42,561 nucleotides of DNA from an uncultured Caulobacterales bacterium (GTDB lineage: Bacteria; Pseudomonadota; Alphaproteobacteria; Caulobacterales; Maricaulaceae): positions 1-42,561 of the forward strand of contig CALCKU010000016.1 in the NCBI GenBank assembly GCA_937965735.1, written 5' to 3'. A program made the position numbers and the translations under genes. The notes below the pieces were generated by a model. It was not told the DNA's origin. It saw only the letters and a list, made by a program, of their open reading frames with translations, and made no database searches. Position 1 is the first letter of the stretch. Every line of letters starts with the position of its first letter. Shown one piece after another: positions 24,122 through 33,473 of the stretch.

Positions 24122-25534
24122 ATGCGCATAAGGCGGCTCATTGAAATGTGTACGAGTGTGAGCTTTATAGCCTTAAGCGGGTGTTCAACCTTGAATCATA
24201 TGAAGGCTGACCTCTCGCCAGAACCCACGAGCATTGAAAAAAATATTGAAACGGCACCCGATAATCAATGGTCAGAGCCGACGCTCAACGCTTTGCCGTC
24301 AACGGATTGGGTTGGAGCGTTTGCAGATCCTGTACTGAGCGCACTGGTAGACGAAGCCCTCTCGGCGAATACGGATATTGGTGCGGCACAAGCTACATTT
24401 GAAATTTCTAATGCCCAAATGAAAATTGCAGGGGCGGATCGATTGCCATCGGTTAACGGGTCTTTGGGCGTGCGCCGTACAGAGAATGCAAACAGCCTCT
24501 TGACCGATAATACGGCATTATCTGCGGGTGTAAATGCGAGTTGGGAGCCAGATTTATTGGGACGTATTAAGGACCAAATCGGACGGGCAGAATATAGTGC
24601 GCTTGCCAGTGAAGCGGATCTGGCGAGTGTGCGTCTATCAATTGCGGGCCGAGTCGTACAGAATTGGTTTGACATAATCGAAGGGCGGCTTTTAACCGAA
24701 TTATCCGTGCGCGATGTCGCGACACAAGAACGGGCTTTGCGTCTGACTTTGCGCCGTTTTGAAGGCGGTATTACGGGGTCGAGTGATGTTCGCCTCGCGC
24801 GGTCCTCTGTTGCCAACGCAAAGGCGTTGCAAGCGTCGCGGCGTCAAAGACTGGCTCAAACGACGCGCGCACTCGAAGTCCTGTTGCGCCGCTATCCTGA
24901 CAATGCTTTAAAGTCTGTCTCGGATTTACCGCGCTTGCCTCCGCGCGCGAATACGGGTGTTCCTAGTGAAATTTTACAAAGACGCCCAGATTTAATTGCG
25001 GCCGATTTCCGATTGGCGGCGGCGGGGTTGGATGTCGATGTCGCGCGGAAAAACCTGTTGCCGCGATTAACTTTGGACGGTGGTCTCAGTGGCAATGGCC
25101 GGTCATTATCCAGCTTTTTTGACGTAGACAGTTTGATCGCTAATATAGGTGCAAATTTAGCGGCCCCTATCTTTCAAGGCGGACGTTTACGGGCGAATGT
25201 TGAATTGCAAGAAGCGGTCTTGCGTCAACAATTAGAACAATATTCAGGCGCTGTCTTGCAGGCTTACAGCGATGTTGAAACGGCGATTAATGCAGAGCAA
25301 TTTTTATCGGAGCGCGTGAATGCCTTGCAAATCGCTCTGGAGGAGGCTTTGGGTGCCGAAGAGAGGCTAGAATTACGGTATACAGAGGGTCTTGCGAGCA
25401 TTTTGCAATTGCTTGACGCGCAATCGCGCAGAATTTTAGCGGAAAGCCAATTAATTTCGGCGCGATCAGAGCGTTTAGATAATCGTGTACGCCTTTATCT
25501 TGCGCTTGGCGGCGGGGATATTGGGTCGATTTAG
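24122..25534 (+). CDS. RND efflux outer membrane lipoprotein (NodT/OprM family)
   Basis: The outer membrane channel of a tripartite pump, 470 residues. The signal peptide ends in the lipobox LSGC (Cys21), indicating a lipid-anchored OprM-type factor. Two TolC-like repeats follow with long coiled-coil helices; recognisable pieces are NTDIGAAQATFEISNAQ, SWEPDLLGRIKDQIGRAEY, VPSEILQRRPDLIAADFRLAAAGLDVDVARKNLLPRL and IFQGGRLRANVELQEAVL. GGAGAGAG sits 4-5 bases before the ATG. The adaptor gene follows 129 bp later and the permease after that, so the three subunits probably assemble together. No local TetR- or MarR-type regulator is present. Confidence 0.94.
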   Translation: MRIRRLIEMCTSVSFIALSGCSTLNHMKADLSPEPTSIEKNIETAPDNQWSEPTLNALPSTDWVGAFADPVLSALVDEALSANTDIGAAQATFEISNAQMKIAGADRLPSVNGSLGVRRTENANSLLTDNTALSAGVNASWEPDLLGRIKDQIGRAEYSALASEADLASVRLSIAGRVVQNWFDIIEGRLLTELSVRDVATQERALRLTLRRFEGGITGSSDVRLARSSVANAKALQASRRQRLAQTTRALEVLLRRYPDNALKSVSDLPRLPPRANTGVPSEILQRRPDLIAADFRLAAAGLDVDVARKNLLPRLTLDGGLSGNGRSLSSFFDVDSLIANIGANLAAPIFQGGRLRANVELQEAVLRQQLEQYSGAVLQAYSDVETAINAEQFLSERVNALQIALEEALGAEERLELRYTEGLASILQLLDAQSRRILAESQLISARSERLDNRVRLYLALGGGDIGSI

Positions 25535-25663
25535 GATTGAGTGGAACACGTTCCGTACGGTATGTAGGGCGTATAGGGCTTAATCTGCGTAAGAAGTATT
25601 GGGTGAAATTTATTGGCCTAAACGATTTGTTTAAGTGTGCGTAAGTTGGAAAAGAGATAGTGT

Positions 25664-27178
25664 ATGACAGAGTCAAATACCTCGCAGAAATTTTCAGGGG
25701 ATAGCGATAGCGGTTCTGAAGAAGCGCCTGTAAGTCTTTGGCGCAGGATATTCGCTATTGTCTTGCCCATTCTTATTATCACGGCCTTTGTCGCAGCTGC
25801 CTTTGGAATCATAGTTGCGACCGAAAAGCCGAAAGAAGAAAAGAAACGGTTTAATACGCTGGCGGTTATGGCCGATTATGCCAAACGCGAAGATGTGCAG
25901 CTTGTTGTATCCGCGCAAGGTGAAGCGCGTCCGCGTGTGGAAATTGATCTGGTTCCTGAAGTGGGCGGCAAGATCGTGTATGTGTCCCCTAACTTTATTG
26001 AAGGGGGTATTTTCAAAAAGGGTGAAGTGCTCATCCGTATTGATGATTCTGATTATAAAGTGGCGGAAATTCGGGCCTCTGCAAATGTCGCGCAAGCGGA
26101 GCAAGTTTTAGTGCGCGAAATTGCGGAAGGCGAAATCGCAAGAAGTGATTATTTGGAGTTAGGTCTGCAAGGTACACCGTCGGCTTTGGCTTTACGTCAG
26201 CCGCAAAGACAACAAGCAGAAGCCGCGCTTCAAGCCGCAAAAGCGGACTTAGAAAATGCACGATTGCAACTCACCCGCACGGCGGTTCGCGCCCCGTTTT
26301 CTGGCCGCGTCCGAAGTAAGCAATCTGATATTGGGCAATTTGTAACGCCTGGTTCCAGACTGGGTCGTGTGTTCTCTAATGATATCGTCGAAGTCCGCCT
26401 GCCATTGACAGATGCTAATCTTTCTAAAATTGATTTGCCCGTTGCTTTTTTTGCTAAGTCCCCAGAGGAGGCGCTTGATGTTGAACTGAGTGCGATAGTT
26501 TCGGGAAAGCGCCAAATATGGGCGGGTAAAATTATGCGCACAGATAGTGCTTATGATACGCAAAGTCGGGCTCTATTTGCCATTGCCGAAGTCTTTGACC
26601 CATACGGAGCGGGCGCGTCCGAAGATAATGTGCCGCTAGCCCCAGGCCTGTTTGTCGATGCGGCCATTAAGGGTAAAATGTTTAAGGACATGGTTGTGAT
26701 GCCACGTGATGGCTTGCGTCCAGATAATGAGGTTTATATTATTGACGATAAAGGCAAGGCCGAGATCAGAAAAGTGAATGTGCTGGATACAGACAGTTCA
26801 CGTGCCGTGATTATATCGGGTGTCGCCCCTCAAGAGTTGGTTTTACTCTCGCCTATGGAACGCTCTCGTGTGGAAATGACTCTGAAGGTTCTAGATATCA
26901 ATAATCCTCAAAACGTTCTTGTTGAACCGCCTAAGCCCGATTGGATGAAAAAGGCCGAAGCCGACAAAGAAGCCGATGCGAAGGCGGATGGAGCAGCTGA
27001 TAAGAAAAAAGAAAAGAAGTCTTTCTTTGGCCGTAAAAAGAAAGAGGAAGAAAAAGAAGCCGAGTCCGATAAACCAAAAAAGCCTCTTAAGAAACCTCTA
27101 AAGACATCAGACGAAAATAAAAACACTGATAATTCTAAAGGGAAAGATGAAGGGTCTAAACCCAAAACGCAGGACTAA
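25664..27178 (+). CDS. RND efflux periplasmic adaptor with highly charged C-terminal tail
   Basis: The membrane fusion protein of the pump, 504 residues. An N-terminal membrane anchor (about 28-52) is followed by a biotinyl-lipoyl half (GEARPRVEIDLVPEVGGKIVYV), an alpha-hairpin (about 140-210), the second lipoyl half (RTAVRAPFSGRVRSKQSDIGQFVTPGS) and the beta-barrel domain. The last ~88 residues are almost entirely Lys/Glu/Asp/Ser (runs such as KKKEKKSFFGRKKKEEEKE), which is unusual because this part should face the periplasm. It lies between the outer membrane factor and the permease, in the normal order. The substrate is unknown. Confidence 0.92.
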   Translation: MTESNTSQKFSGDSDSGSEEAPVSLWRRIFAIVLPILIITAFVAAAFGIIVATEKPKEEKKRFNTLAVMADYAKREDVQLVVSAQGEARPRVEIDLVPEVGGKIVYVSPNFIEGGIFKKGEVLIRIDDSDYKVAEIRASANVAQAEQVLVREIAEGEIARSDYLELGLQGTPSALALRQPQRQQAEAALQAAKADLENARLQLTRTAVRAPFSGRVRSKQSDIGQFVTPGSRLGRVFSNDIVEVRLPLTDANLSKIDLPVAFFAKSPEEALDVELSAIVSGKRQIWAGKIMRTDSAYDTQSRALFAIAEVFDPYGAGASEDNVPLAPGLFVDAAIKGKMFKDMVVMPRDGLRPDNEVYIIDDKGKAEIRKVNVLDTDSSRAVIISGVAPQELVLLSPMERSRVEMTLKVLDINNPQNVLVEPPKPDWMKKAEADKEADAKADGAADKKKEKKSFFGRKKKEEEKEAESDKPKKPLKKPLKTSDENKNTDNSKGKDEGSKPKTQD

Positions 27179-27197
27179 ATAAGGCGCAGGACTCAAA

Positions 27198-27307
27198 ATG
27201 TGTGGAATTAAGAACATGAAATTTAAAAAAGCATGAAATTTAAAAAACGCATGGAATTAAAAAACATGGGACTGAAAAGAGATAGGACGCATTTGATCGC
27301 CCTTTAA
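27198..27307 (+). other. Imperfect ATG-containing repeats with two overlapping tiny ORFs
   Basis: Five degenerate units of 14-18 bp, each starting ATG and rich in A, lie in the 240-bp gap before the permease gene. They contain a 12-codon ORF (27198-27236, with AGGA upstream) whose TGA overlaps the ATG of a 24-codon ORF (27233-27307, MKFKKRMELKNMGLKRDR...). Expression is not demonstrated. This may be slippage-derived sequence or a translated leader ahead of the permease. Confidence 0.3.
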
Positions 27308-27419
27308 AGTGGGCCGTTCAATGTGAATTTAAAGCGCGTAAAGGTAGTAAACGCCAGCGCGGCAATAATAAGCGTTATGAACGCGCTAATAAACGGAACT
27401 TTTTTACGAAAGATTTGAA

Positions 27420-30400
27420 ATGCGGACATTAATTTCTTGGTTTGTTAAAAACCCAATCGCGGCTAACCTCATCATGTTTGTGATGTTTTTTACAGGCGTG
27501 TTTGGCTTCTTTACATTAGAGCGTGAGTTTATTCCGCAAACCACGATTAATGGTATGAGCATTAGTGTGAGTTGGCCTGGCGCGTCGCCGCGTGATGTTG
27601 AAGAGCAATTAGTCGTACGCATTGAAGAGGCGGTCGATGGGCTTGACGGTATTGATTATATCGAATCCACGGCCAGAGAAGGCAGCGGACAGGTCAATGT
27701 CCGCACAAAATTGCGGATTGATTATGAAAAATTGTTAGATGAAGTCAAAGCGCGTGTTGACGCTGTGCAAAATCTACCACCCGATTCGTTTCGTCCGCAA
27801 GTTATACGGTGGGATGCGCGGCCTGACATTTTATACCTTGCGCTGTACGGGGATATCGATCGACTGACTTTACAGCGCTACGCAACAGATATGCGTTTAG
27901 AGCTGTCAAAAATCGAAGGTTTACAACTCACTGACCAGCTCTCGAAAGTCCCCGAGCAAGTGACCATTGAAGTGTCTGAATCGTCTTTAAGACGGTTTAA
28001 TTTAACGTTTTCAGAAGTCGCACGCGCGATTTCGGGGGCGTCAGTTAATTTGTCCGCAGGCACGGTTGAAACGACTGGGGGCAATCTACAATTAAGAGCG
28101 CGCTCGCTCGCGAATACGCAAGCGGAATTTGAAGACATTATTGTGAGACAAACGCCGAGCGGCGGCCTTGTCAGGGTTCGCGATATTGCCAATGTGATTG
28201 ACGGTTTTGATGATGAGAAATTTGCGGCTATGTTCCGTGGTCAAAATACGGCTGTTTTTCGGGTTCAATCCCCTGATTCTATGGACATAACCCAAATCGG
28301 AAAGTCTATTCGTAAATTTGAGAAAGAAGTCGCGGATCGTTTGCCGCCCAATCTTAAATTCACCATTTGGTCAGATGGGTCCACAGTCTTTGACAGTCGC
28401 ATGTCGTTGATTGGCTCTAATGCGCTTTCAGGCATGGTCTTGGTTTTGATTATCCTCATGCTATTTTTACGGCCTGCTGTGGCCATTTGGGTGACAGTCG
28501 GCATTGCGGCAGCCTTTTGCGGCGCGGTCGCGATTGCCCCTTATATTGGCATTACCTTGAATATGATTTCGCTCTTTGCATTCTTGCTAGTGATTGGGAT
28601 TGTGGTTGATGATGCGATTGTCGTGGGTGAATCGGTTTATTTGCACGTTGAAAACGGAATTTACGGTGACCGCGGTGCGGTGGCCGGCGCGAATATGGTG
28701 GTTAAGCCTGTTTATTTTGCGGTGATAACCACAATTTTAATGTTCATTCCTTTCATGTTAATGACAGGTCCCATCCGCGCCATGACAGCGCAAATTAGTC
28801 TTGTCGTGATAGCCGTTTTGATTTTCTCATTGATCGAAGCATTTTTTATTCTACCCGCGCATTTACGCCATCTCAAACCGATACACCCTGAAAGTCAGGG
28901 GCGCTTCATGCGGTTTCAAACTAAATTGGCAGATAGCTTGGTTGGGTTTGCGAAAAAATATTTCCGCCCTTATGTCGCGACTCTTATTCGGTTTCGCTAC
29001 ATTACAGTCTCGGTTTTTGTTGGTCTATTTTTCATGGCGATTTTATTCTTGGTCAAAGGGGTCGCCCCCAGCTCGTTCATTCCTGAAGTCGAGGGCGATA
29101 GTATTCAGTTCACGGCACGTTTTCCTGAAGGCACTTCGTTTGAGCGGCGTGAACAAGTTCGCATGCAAGTCGATGCGGGTGTCAAAGCCTTAAACAAAAA
29201 TGCTCTAGAGGATTTCGGACTTGATATTGCGCCTATTGATAAACCTGGGACGATTACAAATCGCCGCTCTGTTGACGGATATTTGATTTTAACAGAGCCA
29301 AAATACCGTGGAAATGTTTCGACCAAAGATGTGGCGGATAAGCTCGAAGAATATGTCGGCGCTATACCCGATGCTTACCGAGTGTCTTACGGGACGACAG
29401 AGGGCGGCAGCGGAAATGGGGGCGGTCTTTATTACGGTGTCGCTTCGACGGACCCAGAAGCCCTGCGGGCAGCGATCATGGATTTGAAGGCTGAAATGGA
29501 GACGTTTAGCGCCGTTCAACGCACATGGGATGGCTTAGAATCCTCTGCTAGTGAAATCCAATTCACGCTGAAGCCCGGCGCGGAGACCTTGGGTATATCG
29601 CTATCCGATGTGACCCGGCAGGTCAGAGAGGCCTTTTTCGGACGTGAAGTGCAGCGCCTGCCCCGTAACGGCGAAGATGTGCGGGTTATGGTTCGGTATC
29701 CAGAAGCGGCGCGCGAATCGATTGATAGTCTTGAAAATCTACGGATTCGTACGACCGCAGGTGTTGAAGTGCCGCTATACTCTGTCGCCGATGTCAGCTT
29801 TGCTGAAGGCGTTGGACGGATTCAGCGCCGTGACCGTAAACAGCTCAGCTATACGGGCGCGCGTGTTCGCGGAGAGCCTGAAGACTTGGCGGAAATCAAA
29901 CGCGCTATGAATGAAGATTTCTTGCCGCAATGGCAACTTCGGCATCCGAATGTGGAACGGATTACGGTTGGCGATGATGAAATTGAAATTAATTTTGTCA
30001 AAGAGTTAAGGATCTCAATGGTCGCGATTCTGATTATGATGTACGGGCTATTGGCCATTGCCTTTAAATCTTACGCGCAACCGCTTTTGATTATGATCGC
30101 GATTCCCTTCGCCCTTGTGGGTATGATTTTTGGGAATATTGTTACGGGTGTTCCTTTTGGTATTATGTCGCTCTTTGGCTTTTTTGCCGCTTCGGGCGTG
30201 GCCGTTAATGATAATCTGGTTTTGATTGATTACGTTAATCGATTGCGCTCCAAAGGTGTGGGCGCTTATCAAGCCATGTTGGATGCGTGCGTAGCCCGGT
30301 TTAGGCCCATTCTTTTGACCTCCGTTACGACCTTTATTGGTATTACGCCGATTTTGTTTGAAACGTCACCGCAAGCTGAATTTTTAAAACCCATGGTCGT

Positions 30401-30638
30401 GGCTCTGGCTTTTGGCGTCTTATTTGACTTTTTCCTAACGCTCATGTTGGTTCCTGCCATGTATGGTATTGGGGTGGATATTACGCGCTTTACCAAAGGT
30501 TTGTGGTCTGGAGTTAAGCAGCCGAAACTTGGGTCTTCTTACGACCCTGAAATGGCACTGGCTTTAGAGGACTTTGACGTAACCCCTGTTAAAAATGACC
30601 CGCTTTCAGGGCCTGCGATAACTGCGCCTGCTGAATAA
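27420..30638 (+). CDS. RND family efflux permease (AcrB/HAE1-like)
   Basis: The proton-driven inner-membrane pump subunit of 1072 residues, with 12 membrane segments and two large periplasmic loops. The N-terminus (SWFVKNPIAANLIMFVMFFTG) and VSWPGASPRDVEEQLV are typical. TM4 carries the paired aspartates Asp397-Asp398 (VVDDAIVVGES) needed for proton relay in AcrB-type pumps. TM10 and nearby segments include MSLFGFFAASGVAVNDNLVLIDYVNR, and DACVARFRPILLTSVTTFIG follows. It belongs with the adaptor and outer membrane factor upstream. Efflux of hydrophobic compounds is likely; heavy-metal specificity is not suggested. The upstream ribosome-binding site is weak. Confidence 0.95.
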   Translation: MRTLISWFVKNPIAANLIMFVMFFTGVFGFFTLEREFIPQTTINGMSISVSWPGASPRDVEEQLVVRIEEAVDGLDGIDYIESTAREGSGQVNVRTKLRIDYEKLLDEVKARVDAVQNLPPDSFRPQVIRWDARPDILYLALYGDIDRLTLQRYATDMRLELSKIEGLQLTDQLSKVPEQVTIEVSESSLRRFNLTFSEVARAISGASVNLSAGTVETTGGNLQLRARSLANTQAEFEDIIVRQTPSGGLVRVRDIANVIDGFDDEKFAAMFRGQNTAVFRVQSPDSMDITQIGKSIRKFEKEVADRLPPNLKFTIWSDGSTVFDSRMSLIGSNALSGMVLVLIILMLFLRPAVAIWVTVGIAAAFCGAVAIAPYIGITLNMISLFAFLLVIGIVVDDAIVVGESVYLHVENGIYGDRGAVAGANMVVKPVYFAVITTILMFIPFMLMTGPIRAMTAQISLVVIAVLIFSLIEAFFILPAHLRHLKPIHPESQGRFMRFQTKLADSLVGFAKKYFRPYVATLIRFRYITVSVFVGLFFMAILFLVKGVAPSSFIPEVEGDSIQFTARFPEGTSFERREQVRMQVDAGVKALNKNALEDFGLDIAPIDKPGTITNRRSVDGYLILTEPKYRGNVSTKDVADKLEEYVGAIPDAYRVSYGTTEGGSGNGGGLYYGVASTDPEALRAAIMDLKAEMETFSAVQRTWDGLESSASEIQFTLKPGAETLGISLSDVTRQVREAFFGREVQRLPRNGEDVRVMVRYPEAARESIDSLENLRIRTTAGVEVPLYSVADVSFAEGVGRIQRRDRKQLSYTGARVRGEPEDLAEIKRAMNEDFLPQWQLRHPNVERITVGDDEIEINFVKELRISMVAILIMMYGLLAIAFKSYAQPLLIMIAIPFALVGMIFGNIVTGVPFGIMSLFGFFAASGVAVNDNLVLIDYVNRLRSKGVGAYQAMLDACVARFRPILLTSVTTFIGITPILFETSPQAEFLKPMVVALAFGVLFDFFLTLMLVPAMYGIGVDITRFTKGLWSGVKQPKLGSSYDPEMALALEDFDVTPVKNDPLSGPAITAPAE

Positions 30639-30650
30639 AGGCCCTGAAAG
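30603..30650 (+). other. 11-bp inverted repeat spanning the permease stop codon
   Basis: CTTTCAGGGCC (30603-30613) and GGCCCTGAAAG (30640-30650) are perfect complements flanking a 26-nt loop that contains the permease stop codon. No T-run follows. It could protect the mRNA 3' end or act as a Rho-dependent boundary before the M13 peptidase gene. Confidence 0.5.
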
Positions 30651-30713
30651 ACGTGATGTATAGACGTGCAAAAATATCGCAACCGATCTATTTGAATTAA
30701 ACGGAGATCCCTT

Positions 30714-32804
30714 ATGAATCTTAAACAGTTAATTATACCCTCATTAATGGTGCTGGCTCTGACCGCGTGTAAAGACAGTTCTGTTTCATCGCAAACTTCT
30801 GTACTTGATAACAACCCCAATGTTGAAATGGCGGCAGAGCAACCGAAAGCGGTTCTTGGAAGCTTTGGCGTTGTGCTTGAAAATATGGATAAAACGATCA
30901 AGCCGGGCGATAATTTTTTTAAATATGTCAATGGCACATGGTTAGAGACAACAGAAATTCCAGCGGATAAATCGAATTACGGTTCGTTTAGTGTGCTGGG
31001 TGACCTCTCTAATGAACGGGTCAAAATAATCATTGAAAAAGCGGCGAGCCAGAACGCGCCAAAAGGCAGTGAAGAGCAAAAAATTGGTGATTTTTATAGG
31101 GCTTTCATGGATGTTGATACGATTGAGGCCGCGGGTCTCTCGCCGGTTCAAGATGACCTTGCGCGAATAAATAGCGTGACAAGCCGCGCGGAAGCCGCGC
31201 GCCTTATGGGCGATCCAACACTTGGATTAGAATCACCGCTCGGCGGATATGTCGATGTGGATGTAAAGGCTATTGAGAATTATATTTTCTATATGACGCA
31301 GTCGGGCCTCGGCATGCCAAACCGTAGCTATTATTTAGATATGGATGAAAAGTCTGAAGCGTTACGCGCGGACTATGTGGCGCTTTTGGAAGCCATGCTG
31401 ACAGAGGCGGGAGTAAAAGATGTCAGTGCGAAAGCCAAGGCTGTCATGGATTTTGAAACCGCTATGGCGGAAGTGCATTGGACGCCTGCGAAACGGCGTG
31501 ACCGGAGCCTAACCTATAACAAAATGACAAAAGCCGAATTGAAAACCTATGCGAAAGGCTTGCCGTGGGACCCCATGCTAGAGGCCGCAGGTTTGGATTC
31601 GCAAGAGACGTTTATTGTTCGCGAAAATGATGCCATACAAGGGCTTGCAAAAATCTTTGCGGATACATCCGTCGAGACGCTTAAGGCCTATATGACCGCT
31701 CATTATATGAGCAATATGGCGGCTTATTTACCAAAGCGTGTTGATGCGGCAAATTTTGCATTTTATGGTCAGGCTCTGCGCGGTACCAAGGTACAAAGGG
31801 AGCGCTGGAAACGCGCAGTCGGTGTGATTGACGGCACAATGGGAGAGATGGTTGGAAAGGTTTATGTTAAAGACTATTTCCCGCCTGAGTCAAAAGTCCA
31901 AATGGAAACCCTTGTCGAAAATTTACGGGCGGCCTTTAAGGACGGAATTGATAATCTTGAATGGATGGATGCTTCTACCAAGGCGGAAGCGCAAGATAAG
32001 CTACGCAAGTTTAACCCAAAGATAGGCTATCCGAAAGAATGGACTGATTATAGCCAGCTTACTGTAGACGGGTCTGATTTGATCGGAACCATAAAATCAG
32101 CCCGAAAGTGGCAATGGGCGGATGAAATCGGTAAATTAGGCGGCCCAATTGATCGCGGCGAATGGGGGATGAACCCGCAAACGGTTAATGCTTATTACCG
32201 TCCTTCGCTCAATGAAATTGTTTTTCCAGCAGCAATCCTGCAAGCGCCATTCTTTGATCCTAATGCTGATGCGGCGGTGAATTACGGCGGTATTGGCGCG
32301 GTTATCGGCCATGAAATGGGGCATGGTTTTGACGATCAGGGACGCAAAACAGACGGCAATGGACAGCAAAGAGATTGGTGGACAGACGAAGATGGCAAAG
32401 CCTTTAAAGCGCGTGCGGCTCTTTTAGTCGATCAGTTTAATGCGTTTGAGCCTTTGCCAGGGTTAAACGTTAACGGCGAGCTGACACTCGGCGAAAACAT
32501 CGGAGATTTAACGGGTCTGACTATGGCTTACAAAGCGTATAGAAACTCGCTCAACGGTAAAGAGGCGCCCGTGATTGATGGTCTGACGGGCGATCAACGG
32601 TTCTTTTTATCCTATGGTCAAATCTGGCAACGTAAATTTCGCGACGAGGCCTTGCGCGACCGTGTGAAAACAGACCCGCATAGCCCAGGGGAATACCGTG
32701 CTAATGGAATTGTACGCAATTTTGACCCGTGGTATGCGGCGTTCAATGTCCAACCCGGTGACGCACTATATCTACCACCAGAAAAGCGTGTAAAAATTTG
32801 GTAG
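30714..32804 (+). CDS. M13 family zinc metallopeptidase (PepO/neprilysin-like) lipoprotein
   Basis: A 696-residue zinc endopeptidase. The N-terminus MNLKQLIIPSLMVLALTAC is a lipoprotein signal with Cys19, so the enzyme is probably anchored in the cell envelope. After the M13 N-terminal domain come NAYYRPSLNEIVFPAAILQAPFF, the zinc motif HEMGH (533-537) and the third ligand Glu594 in GENIGDLTG. The C-terminal substrate-binding region RVKTDPHSPGEYRANGIVRNFDPWYAAF ends at KIW, much like mammalian neprilysin. GGAG precedes the ATG by about 8 bases. It is followed by a strong terminator. Confidence 0.96.
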   Translation: MNLKQLIIPSLMVLALTACKDSSVSSQTSVLDNNPNVEMAAEQPKAVLGSFGVVLENMDKTIKPGDNFFKYVNGTWLETTEIPADKSNYGSFSVLGDLSNERVKIIIEKAASQNAPKGSEEQKIGDFYRAFMDVDTIEAAGLSPVQDDLARINSVTSRAEAARLMGDPTLGLESPLGGYVDVDVKAIENYIFYMTQSGLGMPNRSYYLDMDEKSEALRADYVALLEAMLTEAGVKDVSAKAKAVMDFETAMAEVHWTPAKRRDRSLTYNKMTKAELKTYAKGLPWDPMLEAAGLDSQETFIVRENDAIQGLAKIFADTSVETLKAYMTAHYMSNMAAYLPKRVDAANFAFYGQALRGTKVQRERWKRAVGVIDGTMGEMVGKVYVKDYFPPESKVQMETLVENLRAAFKDGIDNLEWMDASTKAEAQDKLRKFNPKIGYPKEWTDYSQLTVDGSDLIGTIKSARKWQWADEIGKLGGPIDRGEWGMNPQTVNAYYRPSLNEIVFPAAILQAPFFDPNADAAVNYGGIGAVIGHEMGHGFDDQGRKTDGNGQQRDWWTDEDGKAFKARAALLVDQFNAFEPLPGLNVNGELTLGENIGDLTGLTMAYKAYRNSLNGKEAPVIDGLTGDQRFFLSYGQIWQRKFRDEALRDRVKTDPHSPGEYRANGIVRNFDPWYAAFNVQPGDALYLPPEKRVKIW

Positions 32805-32831
32805 GCGACTATCCTCTAGCGTTTTAAAAAC

Positions 32832-32860
32832 AAAAAGCCCGAAAATCTTCGGGCTTTTTA
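32832..32860 (+). terminator. Bidirectional rho-independent terminator between the M13 peptidase and gloA genes
   Basis: The perfect stem AAAAAGCCCGAA/TTCGGGCTTTTT with an AATC loop has T-runs on both strands. It serves the convergent M13 peptidase and gloA genes. Confidence 0.92.
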
Positions 32861-32900
32861 ATTAAGAGCATTCGAGATTCGGGATTTAACCGACCTTGTT

Positions 32901-33380
32901 TTACCAATCCCCAATATTGTCTAGGCTCGCCCACGGCTCTTGCACGGGCAGGTGTTCGCCTTTTTGTAACAATTCGATTGAGATATTGTCGGGGCTTTTA
33001 ACAAAAGCCATATGACCATCGCGCGGGGGGCGGTTAAGGATAACGCCCATATCGACAAGGCGTTGGCAGGTTTCGTAAATATTATCGACCCGGTATGCTA
33101 GATGCCCAAAATTACGACTATTCCCATAATCTTCAACACTTCCATCTTCCGCGGGCCAGTTATAGGTCAATTCAATCATGGGTAACCCAGTGGGCAGGGG
33201 CCGCTCTGCACCTGTTAGTCCAGAGCGTTTTAAATCGGTTTCGCTCGTTAAAAAGACAAGGGTGAAACGCCCCTGCTTACTTTCGTGTCGGCGAACTTCT
33301 CGAAGGCCAAGACCTTGGCAGTAAAACTTTAAGGAGGCCTCAATATCTGTGACGCGAACCATAGTGTGTAAAAATTCCAT
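32901..33380 (-). CDS. gloA: Glyoxalase I (lactoylglutathione lyase)
   Basis: GloA converts the methylglyoxal-glutathione hemithioacetal to S-lactoylglutathione. The 159-residue VOC-fold protein keeps all four metal ligands: His5 (LHTMVRV), Glu70 (IELTYNW), His93 (NFGHLAYRVDN) and Glu136 (SIELLQ). FYCQGLGLREVRR matches the family's first repeat. The C-terminal ~20 residues beyond Glu136 extend the compact bacterial form. The ATG has AAGG about 8 bases upstream. It converges with the M13 gene. Confidence 0.93.
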   Translation of the reverse strand: MEFLHTMVRVTDIEASLKFYCQGLGLREVRRHESKQGRFTLVFLTSETDLKRSGLTGAERPLPTGLPMIELTYNWPAEDGSVEDYGNSRNFGHLAYRVDNIYETCQRLVDMGVILNRPPRDGHMAFVKSPDNISIELLQKGEHLPVQEPWASLDNIGDW

Positions 33381-33473
33381 TGAACTGCCTTTGCATTGTG
33401 ATGTGTCCCTTTGTGTGGTCTTAAATGTGGGACGGCCTTAAATATGAGACCAGATTTTAATGTTGATGGGCAT

